64,000 nucleotides of DNA from Entomortierella parvispora (lineage: Eukaryota; Mortierellomycota; Mortierellomycetes; Mortierellales; Mortierellaceae). A program made the position numbers and the translations under genes. Positions 45,441 through 55,284 of the stretch are shown here, piece after piece. Position 1 is the stretch's first letter. Every line of letters starts with the position of its first letter. The stretch lies in contig OY752151.1 of assembly GCA_963573315.1 (NCBI GenBank), positions 620,001-684,000 on the forward strand, read 5' to 3'. The notes under the pieces are model-generated. The model did no database searches and had not been told where the DNA came from. It saw nothing but the letters and a program-made list of their open reading frames with translations.

Positions 45441-46916
45441 TCAATCTATCTCCCAGCTGCACTTAGTCTCTGAGAAATCTGTCGATGGCGCAAACCACTT
45501 CAACATGATTCCAGCGGTGTCGAAATGTGCCGCCCGTGTTGCCGCATGTGGTTCTTGGAGTTTGTTGCAGCGCAAAGACCCGATTTTCATAGTGTGCAAG
45601 AGTTTTAGAGTTGATAAACGCTCAAGCATGAGACTGCATCTGGCAGCTGCATCCTCTATCTTCACAAAATAGTCCTCGGGATAAGATTCTGACCCTAGAC
45701 TCAAGCAGAAGTCTCGCATGTCATTGCATATCCAAGGCCTGGGGTCGTTTCGGATGTCCCTGTTGTCGATTATCTCAGTCCATTGAAAAATCCTTAGTTT
45801 CGGAAAGGAACAAAGCACCCTCTGAGCCCATGATCCCATCAAGTCTGTTGTGGCCGCCAAGGACAGGACCTCCAGAGAAAGCTGATGCCGACTATTTCCA
45901 CTCTCCAACAGTGCCTCTCCAGCTAGAGGTCCAAATCCAGGTCCGCGGATGGTCAATTGCCGAAGAGGGCGGCCATTGAACGTGATTAGGTTGGCATAGT
46001 CCTTGTCGAAGAGGTTGGGATGATAAATGTGGACGTTCTCCAGATATGGCCACGGATTACCCTCTTTCATTTTAGAGAACAGATACCCAGTGTCGCTGTA
46101 AAACTTTGAATACAGGGTCATGGATTCAATGTTTGAGCACTGAAGTATCAGCTCATTCTCGTGCTGGGATTGCTCATCTCCATCCCTGATATCAAGATGT
46201 CGAATATTGGAGTTCACCATTGGCGAGAAGGATCTGTTTGCCGTTTCTACTACACCCCTGACGATCGACCAGTTCGATAGGGTCATCCTATCCAGACTTC
46301 GAAGAATATCCCATAATCCCGAGCAGGCTTCAATCTCGTCCCAATTGATGGTAAGTCCTTGAAGAGTCAGAGATCGTAGCCGTTGCTGATCATGACGGAC
46401 ACTTCCATGAACCGTCTGTGTTGCCATAACAAGACTCCAGATAGAACGAAGCTCCAGAAAGGGCTTTTCTCTTGACCATTCTGCGTGACCAGGAGACTCC
46501 GCATACACTGATAACTCCTGAAGCGTCTGTCGATGTCGCCGAATAAACTCGCTGTAGGTAGATAAACCATTTTGTCCTTTAGATGACGAATAATTGCTGA
46601 CACGAAGAGATCTAGATTGGATCGCAACTGTCAGTCGGACTAGGTTTGGGTAATCGAGTTGATAGCACCGTGAACGAGCTTCTGCTTCGATATAGGCCGT
46701 GCTCAGATAACGAATGAGGCGTCGATGCTTTTCAATTTGAAGAGAGTACGGGCGACCGCCTGTCTTATTGCGGCTCCAAGAAGCATCCGACCAGAGCGTG
46801 GAGAGAAAGGCTTGGTGCCATTGGTGAGAGACAAGGACACAGGCAAAGAGTGCCCTGTAACTGAGGTAAGAGCCTATCTGGAGCGCGATCTCCTGAATGT
46901 CGAGGGGATGGTCCAT
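45441..46916 (-). CDS. F-box/LRR protein, 491 aa
   Basis: A single exon. The start is the Met of MDHPLDIQEIALQIGSYL; a Met 27 codons upstream is possible but is not followed by family-like sequence. F-box-like: IALQIGSYLSYRALFACVLV, then SHQWHQAFLSTLW. The LRR-like array ends with the shared motif NDPRPWICNDMRDF. This paralogue is shorter at the C-terminus than its relatives at 5920-7599 (559 aa) and 50756-52369 (537 aa): they run about 100 residues past the RPW-C motif, this one about 75. The last residues (DFSETKCSWEID) do not align with either, so the C-terminal end may be truncated or altered. Confidence 0.8.
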   Translation of the reverse strand: MDHPLDIQEIALQIGSYLSYRALFACVLVSHQWHQAFLSTLWSDASWSRNKTGGRPYSLQIEKHRRLIRYLSTAYIEAEARSRCYQLDYPNLVRLTVAIQSRSLRVSNYSSSKGQNGLSTYSEFIRRHRQTLQELSVYAESPGHAEWSREKPFLELRSIWSLVMATQTVHGSVRHDQQRLRSLTLQGLTINWDEIEACSGLWDILRSLDRMTLSNWSIVRGVVETANRSFSPMVNSNIRHLDIRDGDEQSQHENELILQCSNIESMTLYSKFYSDTGYLFSKMKEGNPWPYLENVHIYHPNLFDKDYANLITFNGRPLRQLTIRGPGFGPLAGEALLESGNSRHQLSLEVLSLAATTDLMGSWAQRVLCSFPKLRIFQWTEIIDNRDIRNDPRPWICNDMRDFCLSLGSESYPEDYFVKIEDAAARCSLMLERLSTLKLLHTMKIGSLRCNKLQEPHAATRAAHFDTAGIMLKWFAPSTDFSETKCSWEID

Positions 46917-47307
46917 TGTCTGATGGCGTGACTGTTTCAATTGAAATGGGAATGTTGATGAAGACAATGTACACCAAGGAACATGTTGGCATGACATGCA
47001 TGTACTGTCCTGGCGGAATCCACGCCACCCGGAGACTCACGTATGTCCCGTTCGCCCTTGCTGAGGCTGTTGCTGTCGCATCTGAGCCCTGACTAAGAAA
47101 ACGAAACTGCTCTTGTTGTCTTCAGGCGGCGGTCTTGGTTGTGCAACCTTGCGCTGATTGCCAACAGATTCCCATGGTACTGTACGAAGTGGATGCTCCT
47201 CTGCTCTCTGTCCTTTTTTTTTTTTTTGATCTTATTTCTCGCCCTTCCTCCCCAATTTTTGCTTTTCCTTTCTTCTTCACTTCACCTGTCGCTTCATCCA
47301 CCAAGCC
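46917..47307. other. Divergent upstream region
   Basis: The 391 bp between the F-box gene (minus) and the FAD monooxygenase gene (plus). It has a pyrimidine-rich T tract at 47215-47227 and a C/T-rich stretch up to the ATG at 47308. Confidence 0.45.
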
Positions 47308-49316
47308 ATGTCCCCAACTCTAGGTGCCAGCGATGACCCCGTCTACCTTCACTGTAGTCTGGACAACCCTCCAGTCGTCAGTGATGAGCCCCCAAAGGTC
47401 CTGATTTCAGGCGCTGGCCTTGCTGGACTCCTGCTTGGGAACATTCTTGAGAGAGCGGGAATTCCATACACCATCCTGGAACGAGCAAAGGAGATTAAGC
47501 CATTGGGTAAGGTGAAGAAAATGAAGCAAAAAAGACTTGGCATGGAGTCCAACTCGCCTCTGACCACTTTAGCGTCTAATTTTGTCCATCCTTCACTAAA
47601 GGTGCGGTCATGGCCTTATCGCCAAGTATCCAGCCCGTCTTTGAGCAGTTGGGGATCTTTGAGGATCTCCTGAAAGTGTCTAATCCTGTCCTTGGAATCC
47701 AGTTTCTAAATGAGGATATGAGCAAGATTGGAGAGTTGGAGAGTGTCGGCCATGATGCCATGTAGGGAAGCCGAAACAGTTGACACAATGAACCAAACAG
47801 AGGAAGAGACGTACAACTAATTTCACTGTTTTATTGCTTTGTGTAATGATTTAGTGCTGGCTACGACACCATTCTTTTCACTCGTTCAGAGCTTTACGAC
47901 ATTTTGTACTCTCGAATTCCATCGGAAAAGATTCATCTCTGCAAGAGGGTGCTAAACTTTACACAGTCAGAAAGAGGAGTGATGGTTCGATGCCAGGATG
48001 GCTCGACATTCTCCGGTGATGTATTGGTCGCCGCAGATGGGGCTCATAGTGCTGTTCGCCAGCACCTGTACTCGATCTTGGATGCCGAAAACAAGCTGCC
48101 TGCAGCTGACAAACGACAAATGACAAAAGGCTTTGCTTGTTTGGTGGGTACAACATGCCCTTTGGATCCAGCAAGGTACCCTGGCATTGACAAACCTTCT
48201 TCTGCTGCAGCCATTGTTATCGCAGACAAGAGTCCCTATACAGTGAGTGATTGCATTGTTGGTAGATGCTGATCAAAACAGAACGCGTTGAATTCATCTT
48301 ATTTGTTGTCTACATTGTTGTCTACATAGTGGTGCACATATTCTGTGCCCGGTAACAGGATTTGCTGGAATGTAGTCATGCAATTGAACACCGCCGACGT
48401 GAAAGACGAAGTGACACGGAATTCTGAGTGGAGTGCCAACATGAACGACAGGATGCTTCAGGAGGTCAAGGATTACATGACCCCCTTCGGAACGGTTGGT
48501 CAGTTGATCGAAGAAACACCCAAAGAGGTCATCTCCAAAGTCTTTTTCGAGGACTTGTTGTATGAAACATGGTACCATGGTCGAACGGTTTTGATCGGCG
48601 ATGGTAAGGAGCAGATTCCGATGGTCAGCATGCATGCTTGTTGTATATATGTTATCAAAGAACTCAGACTTATACTGTCTTTCCAAATTGAACGTACTGT
48701 TCAAAAAACGCAGCTGCTCATAAGGTACCTTCAGAAACCAAGGGGGACCGCTGTAAGAACGGCACAGTCGCTAACCTAAGATGGGGTTTTTCATGTTCTA
48801 CTTGCAGCTCCTCCCGTCTACAGGTCAAGGAGCGGTCAACGCAATGCAGGACGCCGTGATCCTGGCCAATTGTTTGTACGAGATCCAACCAACAAGTCAT
48901 GAAAACATCCTAAAGTGCTTCCAATCGTTTCGTAAACAACGATATGACTATGTCAAGGCCAGCTACGAAGCAAGTCAGAATGCAGCAAAACTCAAATATG
49001 GACACGTAAGTTAGGAATTTAGGCCATTATTTCTCTCTCTTTCGAGTGATCTGACACAGCCCCGCGCTGACTCTACATTCCATAGACATTCTTTGAGAGG
49101 CTTGTACGTCAGATCGTCTTTGGATATCTCCCCAATTGGGTGCAAAGGCGCCAAGTCCAAAAAGACTCCGCGTATAGACCCCAAATCAACTTTTTGCCAT
49201 TGACACCTAAACGTGGCTCAGCTCCTGTACTTCCTCAGGTCCTGTCAAAAAGATACGCTCGCGAACAGCAAATGAATCGCAGCCAAAAGACTGACAGTGA
49301 TAATGCGTGTCAATAA
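47308..49316 (+). CDS. FAD-dependent monooxygenase, 486 aa, seven exons with an 11-nt exon
   Basis: Flavoprotein hydroxylase of the class A (PHBH-like) type. Exons: 47308-47506, 47602-47761, 47855-48242, 48330-48603, 48714-48724 (11 nt), 48808-49005 and 49086-49316. Motifs: N-terminal GAGLAG (FAD), the DG motif VLVAADGAHSAVR, and the GD motif spread over three exons (VLIGD, AAHK, LLPSTGQGAVNAMQDA). The C-terminal extension (FFERLVRQIVFGYLPNW) is common in fungal members. The substrate is unknown. No biosynthetic cluster partners are seen apart from the SDR nearby, which is on the other strand beyond an F-box gene. Confidence 0.88.
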
Positions 49317-49361
49317 AACAGATTGGGTTGCTATGGCACGACAAAGACGATGGAGTATCTT

Positions 49362-49391
49362 CTTGTACTGTACAGCACAGTACAGTACAAG
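49362..49391. terminator. Hairpin between convergent genes
   Basis: A perfect inverted repeat, CTTGTACTGT / ACAGTACAAG, extended by two more pairs to a 12-bp stem with a 6-nt loop. It lies between the stop codons of the FAD monooxygenase (49316) and Kelch (49425) genes. A bidirectional 3'-end signal is possible. Confidence 0.5.
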
Positions 49392-49424
49392 GCTTTGTTT
49401 ATTTTTCTGCATTATATCCTGACT

Positions 49425-50471
49425 TTACATCCTCGGTGCTACAGCTTTAACTTCGTATAGATCGTTGAACCGATTCCTATCGGCCTCACCTCCAAACATC
49501 CACGAACGTCCTGCCACTTGATCGTCTGCTACCCACGAAGGGTGGCCTCGCGCGCAAGGTATATCTCCAATCAATATTACCTTACGCCACTTTCCAGACG
49601 TTAACGAAGTACCCGGTGCGCTACCAAACCACCAAGCATCATCAAAGAACTTATCAGTGCCCCTTTTGTTGTCGTAAAAATTACCGCCAAAAGTCATCAT
49701 CCCTGACTCTGAATTTCCGTCCGTCGCGGACAACGACAGGACGCCATGTCGGTTCCGGGGATGGGGAACACGTTCTTCCCCCCGAGGGGACAGTTTAACC
49801 CACTTTAGGTTCTTCAAAGAAAAGGCAAAGGTATCAGAAAAATAATGTTCCTTGCCGTCCCAGAAGTAGCCTCCAAACACAACTAAATTTTGGCCACACA
49901 GCACAACGGAGGTGTAGCTGCGGGGGTGTGGCGCGACTACTGCGGCAGCAGAGCCCTGATCATCTCCCAGGTAGAGTGTCGCCCAGGTATTTCTGTCAAA
50001 ATCGTATGCGAGGACCTCGTTAGAGTAGACAGCTGGCTCTAGACCTGTTCGTCCACCGAAAACAATCATCGATTTCCCATACTTGCAGGCCGCATGGGAG
50101 TGTCTTAGGTGGGATGGGGTCAGTTCAGTCCACTGCAGAGTCTGGAGATCAAACCGCCATAGGTCGCCCAGGTAGACTTTGGAGACTGTTTGACCGCCAA
50201 ACACATACAAGGCGTCCTTGTCCACGACACACGAGTGATTGTGTCGCTTGCACGGCTTGCGGGATGGATCCTGGGCCATGACTTCCTCCCAAGTGTTGTT
50301 GTCGGGGTCGTATTTCCACAGATCGTTGGCATAGATGTGACCAGAGCCTTGTACTCGACCGCCAAAGACGAAGAGGCACCCTTTGTAAGAGGCGGAAGCG
50401 TGCCCTTGCCTTGGAAGTGGCAGGGGCGATGTCTTTTGGGGCGCGATGCGACGAAATGTGAGGGTGGCCAT
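49425..50471 (-). CDS. Kelch-repeat protein, 348 aa
   Basis: A beta-propeller of about six kelch repeats, shown by the recurring doublet GG and W spacing: LFVFGGRVQGSGHIYANDLW, YVFGGQTVSKVYLGDLWRFD, MIVFGGRTGLEPAVYSNEVL, VVFGGYFWDGKEHYFSDTFA, MMTFGGNFYDNKR and WMFGGEADRNRFNDLYEV. No other domain. Such proteins act as protein-interaction scaffolds; the partner is unknown. The start is the Met of MATLTFRR; a Met 15 codons upstream is possible. It lies divergent from the F-box gene at 50756, with only 284 bp between them. Confidence 0.88.
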   Translation of the reverse strand: MATLTFRRIAPQKTSPLPLPRQGHASASYKGCLFVFGGRVQGSGHIYANDLWKYDPDNNTWEEVMAQDPSRKPCKRHNHSCVVDKDALYVFGGQTVSKVYLGDLWRFDLQTLQWTELTPSHLRHSHAACKYGKSMIVFGGRTGLEPAVYSNEVLAYDFDRNTWATLYLGDDQGSAAAVVAPHPRSYTSVVLCGQNLVVFGGYFWDGKEHYFSDTFAFSLKNLKWVKLSPRGEERVPHPRNRHGVLSLSATDGNSESGMMTFGGNFYDNKRGTDKFFDDAWWFGSAPGTSLTSGKWRKVILIGDIPCARGHPSWVADDQVAGRSWMFGGEADRNRFNDLYEVKAVAPRM

Positions 50472-50755
50472 TTGGATGTGGATGAGAATGAGTCGAAGCG
50501 TTGCTTGAAAAGACAAAAGATGCGCGTTGCGTGGAATGGAGGAACGAAGCGACTACAGAGACGGATGTGGCAGTGCGATGGTTGCAGAGACGCTTCTTTG
50601 CGATGCAAACCCGGGAGCGCGTTGCTTTGCCCTGAAGAAGAAACAGGGAAAAAAACTGGCGCGCGCCTTCTCCCTGTGTTTCACATTTGGACCTTGCATT
50701 GCATTCGATCCTTCTTCTTCTGCCTTCCATCAGTCAACTCTCGTCTGATCTGCCA

Positions 50756-52369
50756 ATGGCCAATCCACTGGACATCCCCGAGGTCGCTGCTCTCATCTCA
50801 AGCCAGCTTTCAAACCGCGTTCTCTTTCTGTGCATTCAGGTTTGCCATCAATGGCATCGCGTCTTTCTTCCTGGTCTATGGCGCAGAGTCAACTTGACCT
50901 TCACGGATATCAACTTCAAGGACAACAGTCAGATAGTCTCCTTTCTGACGCCACACGCAGACTTGATCCAGGACCTCTCCATCAAGGATATCGAAGAGAC
51001 CTCTGACCTCTCATACCTCCAGCAGCGTCTCTATTTCCCTCATCTTCAATCCTTGACGATGGAGTTTAACGATCCATCCGGGATCCAAAAAGCTCGACAA
51101 GCTGCCCGTGATTTTGTACGAAGACATGGCCAGGAGCTCTGGTCGCTCACCGTTGTCAAGATGAAAGATATGGGCGTTCGACCCTACACTAGGCGACCCT
51201 CCCCCGCTTGGACCAACTGGGATATCCTTGAAGGCTGTCATAGTACAGGTCCGACCCAACTATTGACAAGCCTGACACTCGAGAATGCCACATTTTCGTT
51301 GGAAGAGATGAATGAAGCTACGGGTCGACTCCTGATGAAATTGAACACTCTGATCCTCTTGAAGGTCCATCTGGTGAGGCCCTCCCTAAATATTGAGCCC
51401 TGGGATCGACAGCCACAGTGGCAACATCGACTCACCACCCGATCTAGAATCCGTCATTTGGTCATGGACGGCTGTTTCACGACTCCAGACGAGTTTGCGT
51501 TGCTACGGGAATGTCAGGAGATCAGGTCCTTAAAGTGGATATGCTTAGGTCTGTCGGTGCAGATGCTGGATCCACCATTCGCAAAAGGACTCCGGGAGCG
51601 AAACTGGCTGTATTTAGAGAGCTTGACGCTCAAAATGAATCATTTAGGAGATGAAAGACTTGCAGAGATCATTGAAGCCATTGGGCCTCTCCGGGACCTC
51701 AGCATGGAGCAGTCCAATTTCGGAATAATGAGCGCAAAGGCATTGCTGGAGGCAGAAGGCGGCAAGCATCGGAAAAAGTTGGAGACGCTTTCACTACGAG
51801 GATCTATTTATTTGGAGGGAAATATGGTTCAACGGTTCCTTTGTGAACTCCCCAATCTACAAAAGATTCATGCTCATCGGATCTCTGTAGTGGACATGGC
51901 GATGGACCCCCGACCATGGGTCTGTCGTAAACTTCGGGAATTTCGAGCCGGAGTGGTGGTCAGGGAAATCTTGCGGATTCCATTTAAAGAGGATATGTCA
52001 ATACCCTCTCCTTCCTCGGATGGTTCGGTAGCTACACTTTCGGCAGAGTTTTTAATTCGACTGGCGGAATTGACTGATCTTCGAGCCTTGTCTATTGAAC
52101 TGGGTAGACACGCACAGGGTTATCTGAGGTATGAGTATCAAAAAATTCGACTAGACTGTGGTCTGGATCTTCTGAAAACCTTGCGAGAGATGAGGGAATT
52201 ACGAGTCAGCGAGGGTACAGGACAAAACATTGAGATGCAGGAGGCAGTCTGGATGACAGATAACTGGCCAAAACTAGATACCATTGATTTAGCTTTTGCC
52301 CCTCGTGGTGCGACAGTCAAGACCGACCTTGAGTGGCATTTCACCAAACATGGAGTGCAAGTTGTGTAA
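50756..52369 (+). CDS. F-box/LRR protein, 537 aa
   Basis: A single exon. The start is the Met of MANPLDIPEVAALISSQL, which leads straight into the F-box-like motif (SNRVLFLCIQVCHQWHRVFL, then PGLWRRV). The LRR-like array ends with AMDPRPWVCRKLREFRAGV. It is a clear paralogue of the genes at 5920-7599 and 45441-46916, with the same order of landmarks (EAEGGKHRKKLETLSLRGS here, ESGGGHHRKSLEILSLVGC at 5920). Probably an SCF substrate adaptor. Confidence 0.87.
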   Translation: MANPLDIPEVAALISSQLSNRVLFLCIQVCHQWHRVFLPGLWRRVNLTFTDINFKDNSQIVSFLTPHADLIQDLSIKDIEETSDLSYLQQRLYFPHLQSLTMEFNDPSGIQKARQAARDFVRRHGQELWSLTVVKMKDMGVRPYTRRPSPAWTNWDILEGCHSTGPTQLLTSLTLENATFSLEEMNEATGRLLMKLNTLILLKVHLVRPSLNIEPWDRQPQWQHRLTTRSRIRHLVMDGCFTTPDEFALLRECQEIRSLKWICLGLSVQMLDPPFAKGLRERNWLYLESLTLKMNHLGDERLAEIIEAIGPLRDLSMEQSNFGIMSAKALLEAEGGKHRKKLETLSLRGSIYLEGNMVQRFLCELPNLQKIHAHRISVVDMAMDPRPWVCRKLREFRAGVVVREILRIPFKEDMSIPSPSSDGSVATLSAEFLIRLAELTDLRALSIELGRHAQGYLRYEYQKIRLDCGLDLLKTLREMRELRVSEGTGQNIEMQEAVWMTDNWPKLDTIDLAFAPRGATVKTDLEWHFTKHGVQVV

Positions 52370-52643
52370 TGTATTATGGAGAAAATAAACTAGCAGGTAA
52401 CTCGGTTCACTGATGTCCATGTATTTGAAGTTACTGTCGTATTTTTTGACAAAAGTCGTATGATATCAAATGGTATCCTCGTTGTCCAGTGTTGGGAAAA
52501 TGTCCTGACGTGCCAGAGTCCATATGCAATCATATCTGACTATCCCTTTGACATCCTTTGAGACGAAGCATTTGGAGCAGCAGGTCCGAGGCGGTGGGGG
52601 AAGGGGTATATTTTCGTCGAAAGAGTCCAAAGATCTATTTATC

Positions 52644-53115
52644 CTATTTTCCAGCAGCAGCATCCCCGCGAACAGCGTTCGAGTTCATGAGGTTGGCAAT
52701 ATATTGCTGAAGCATCACATTTTCGTCCCGTTTCTTATCATGCTCCTCATGGACTGCGGCCACACGCTTGAGGAGGTCTAAAAAAAAATAATCAAAAGTT
52801 GGGTATAGCCCAAAGAGTCGTTCAGTCTTTCTCATCCCAGTAAACGATCCATTCTAAATATGACTGTTGCTTGGTATCAAGCACGAGTAGGATACCTTTG
52901 AGCCCTTCCTGCAATTCGAGGACTTTGCTAATGAAAAGAAACAGGTGAAACGTGTATGAGCGCAATGTCAGATGGAGTTTGCGAGTCTCGAGTTCGTCCT
53001 ATCCTGCTAATGTCCAGCTTTCTTTTGTTTACCCAGCCAGGTCCTCGCTCTCGTCCTTTCCATGGATTAGCGGGAAAGATGTGGAAGCCAAGCGGTTCAT
53101 TGCAGCCTCGTCCAT
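52644..53115 (-). CDS. Short coiled-coil (SCOC-like) protein, 82 aa
   Basis: Three exons: 53115-53033, 52927-52896 (32 nt) and 52777-52644. Joined, they give an acidic N-terminus, then KVLELQEGLKDLLKRVAAVH and ENVMLQQYIANLMNS. This heptad pattern matches the SCOC family, small Golgi-associated coiled-coil proteins linked to vesicle traffic and autophagy in animals. The length of 82 fits the family. Without the splice joins no frame would be long enough to stand out. The role in fungi is inferred. Confidence 0.8.
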
Positions 53116-55284
53116 TGCGTCCTGTGTATGTGAAGAGGAAGATGTTCCCCACAGAATGCACTTTTGTGAAAACGGTCAAGTCACGTGGTTATTTTTTTCC
53201 CCTAGTCTGGCCTTGGACCAGCCGGTGCATGCAACATCCACTTCATGCATGTTTCTCAAGCACCCCTCCAAAACAGGCCAGTCCACTCTCCCTCTTCCCA
53301 CTGTACTGTGTTTTCCTTCTTCTTCGCCCGTCATGACTTGAAAAGGTGATTTATTGTTTTCATTTCTAGTTTCTAGTTTCTAGTTTTCACCATAGACCAT
53401 GGTAGACCCTGTGAAGAGGAGAGTGGTGCCTGAAAGTGCGCATGCGTGAGGTGGAGACGTGTATGAGCTATTCTTAAGACTTATGCGGTTTTATTGTAAG
53501 TGGTCAATGTAACGAGGGATCACATTGCGTATCGCTTTCTTCCACTGTATCCAGAATTCGGTCAAAAACAACAACCATGTGTTTCTATTTTCTTGTGGGA
53601 TGAAGATATACGAAGCAGACCCACTGGCCAACTAGGATGACTTGAAGGTCTCGTTTGCTGGATCCAACAACTCTATGGTGACTCGTTAGCGTTTTCTAGG
53701 TTTATTATTGAAGCCGCCAAGGATTCTCTCCCCTTTCTTTTATCTACTTTGACGACTCACGATTGAGAGGAAACAATGGTAGGGTGAGGATTGTGAGTGA
53801 AGAAAAGGCATGGCCACGGCTATCCCACGCCTGACAGACTGGAAGATGTCACAGCTCTTGGGGCTCTTTCGCGTTAATGGGTTTTAGCACTTTCGCGTTA
53901 AAGGTTTGTAGCACGAGCAGTTTAAACGCAACCGGACAGTTCGTTCAACAGTCAGTAGCGGTGGCGGCGATGAAGAAGAGAATGAAAACCAGTTTTTGTA
54001 GAAAGAATCCATTGTTGTACACAAGTTGAAGATTTTGCACGCTGCGTATTGCTTGCGGCCTCTCGGTCGTCTTGCAAAGCAAGAGTAGCTTATATCTGTA
54101 GATCAAAAAGGTGTTGCGGGGAGAGGAATAATCGTCAACTAAGACAACATGTCCCCGCCAATCTCTTCATGACTGACACCAGGGAATTGGATCGGATGTG
54201 CATTGTGTTTTCATCATCTCGGATTTCTCATGGACACAATGTCGGATTCACCGTGATTAACCGGATCCACAATTCAGGGGACTTCCCAGGTACAAGCGAG
54301 ACATTGCATTGATTGGTCGCCACCAAATTGAACGCGTCAAAACGGTCGTTCCCCGTTGGAATTTCCGCTTGGTTTTCTTTTGCATTCTCCCTGCACTCAA
54401 CACTTTTTCCGAGAGTGCTGGGACGCTGTGACCCGGATCCAAAAGTGGTTGTCCGCGGTGGAGGGGCAGAAAGGGAAAAAAATGAAAAATTGAGAGCACT
54501 CCAGGCAGAACCAACGAGGACTGGGCAAGAGCAGACACGGCCAAAGACAGGGTTTGATTGCGGACAAATTCAAAAAATAGAGGCTTTTGCCGGGGTGGGT
54601 GCATCTTTTTTTGGTCTCTGACCCTCCAGCGCCTGGTCCGTGAGGGTAAAAAGACGCAAACTGGGGATAAATGAAGAGCGGCACCTGTGCTGTTGCAGGG
54701 GTCGGACATGGAGTCGGTAAAATCAAGATGAGGGCAATGGAAGCCTTCTCAACTTTCTAACCTGCTCTCTTTTCCTTAATTTCTCTTCTCAGCAGCCGTC
54801 AACCTTTCTGGCTCTTGGTCCACCTGGTCCACTTGGACCCAACATCTTCGCTGCAGCTCATGTTATTCATTCCGCAATCTGGAGTTGGACAGACACTAGC
54901 GTGCCTCGAAGACCAAAAGGCCCTTGACCACTGGAGTCTAGATGTCCAATTGATATCTCTTCTTTAGTTCGGTCGCTCTGCTACATTGTCTGTGGTGCTG
55001 TAATCGACCTAAATCTGCCGAGCACCCCGTCTTGTGTCGTGCCAGCGGTCGTTTGTCGTTGGTCATCCTCAAGGTTGAGAAAAGAAACCCTTTTATCAAG
55101 TCTCTTCTGTTTTTGTCTTTTCTCTCTCTTTCCCTTCAAGATACCCTTCCTTCCCTTTCCTTCCATCTTCCCTGTCACCCCCAACTTCGCACAAGGGCCC
55201 CCTCACTCTTGATTTTATCATCAAGTCTCCTAAACCCTACCCTACCCCCATCCTTCCACCTTCTACCTCAAAACTTCTTTCACC
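53116..55284. other. Intergenic region of about 2.2 kb with small repeats
   Basis: No gene recognised. It contains a heptamer repeat (TTCTAGT, about three units, 53364-53385) and a 24-bp tandem duplication (53867-53914). The stretch 55080-55284 is strongly C/T-rich and is the likely promoter and leader of the next gene. Confidence 0.5.
53867..53914. repeat. 24-bp tandem duplication
   Basis: Two adjacent copies, both starting TTTCGCGTTAA and ending TAGCAC, with four differences between them. Confidence 0.7.

Noticed and set aside
50190-50897. A 235-codon plus-strand frame overlapping the Kelch gene start and the F-box gene
   Set aside because: It overlaps both in a different frame or strand, with no recognisable domain; the two real genes explain the region.
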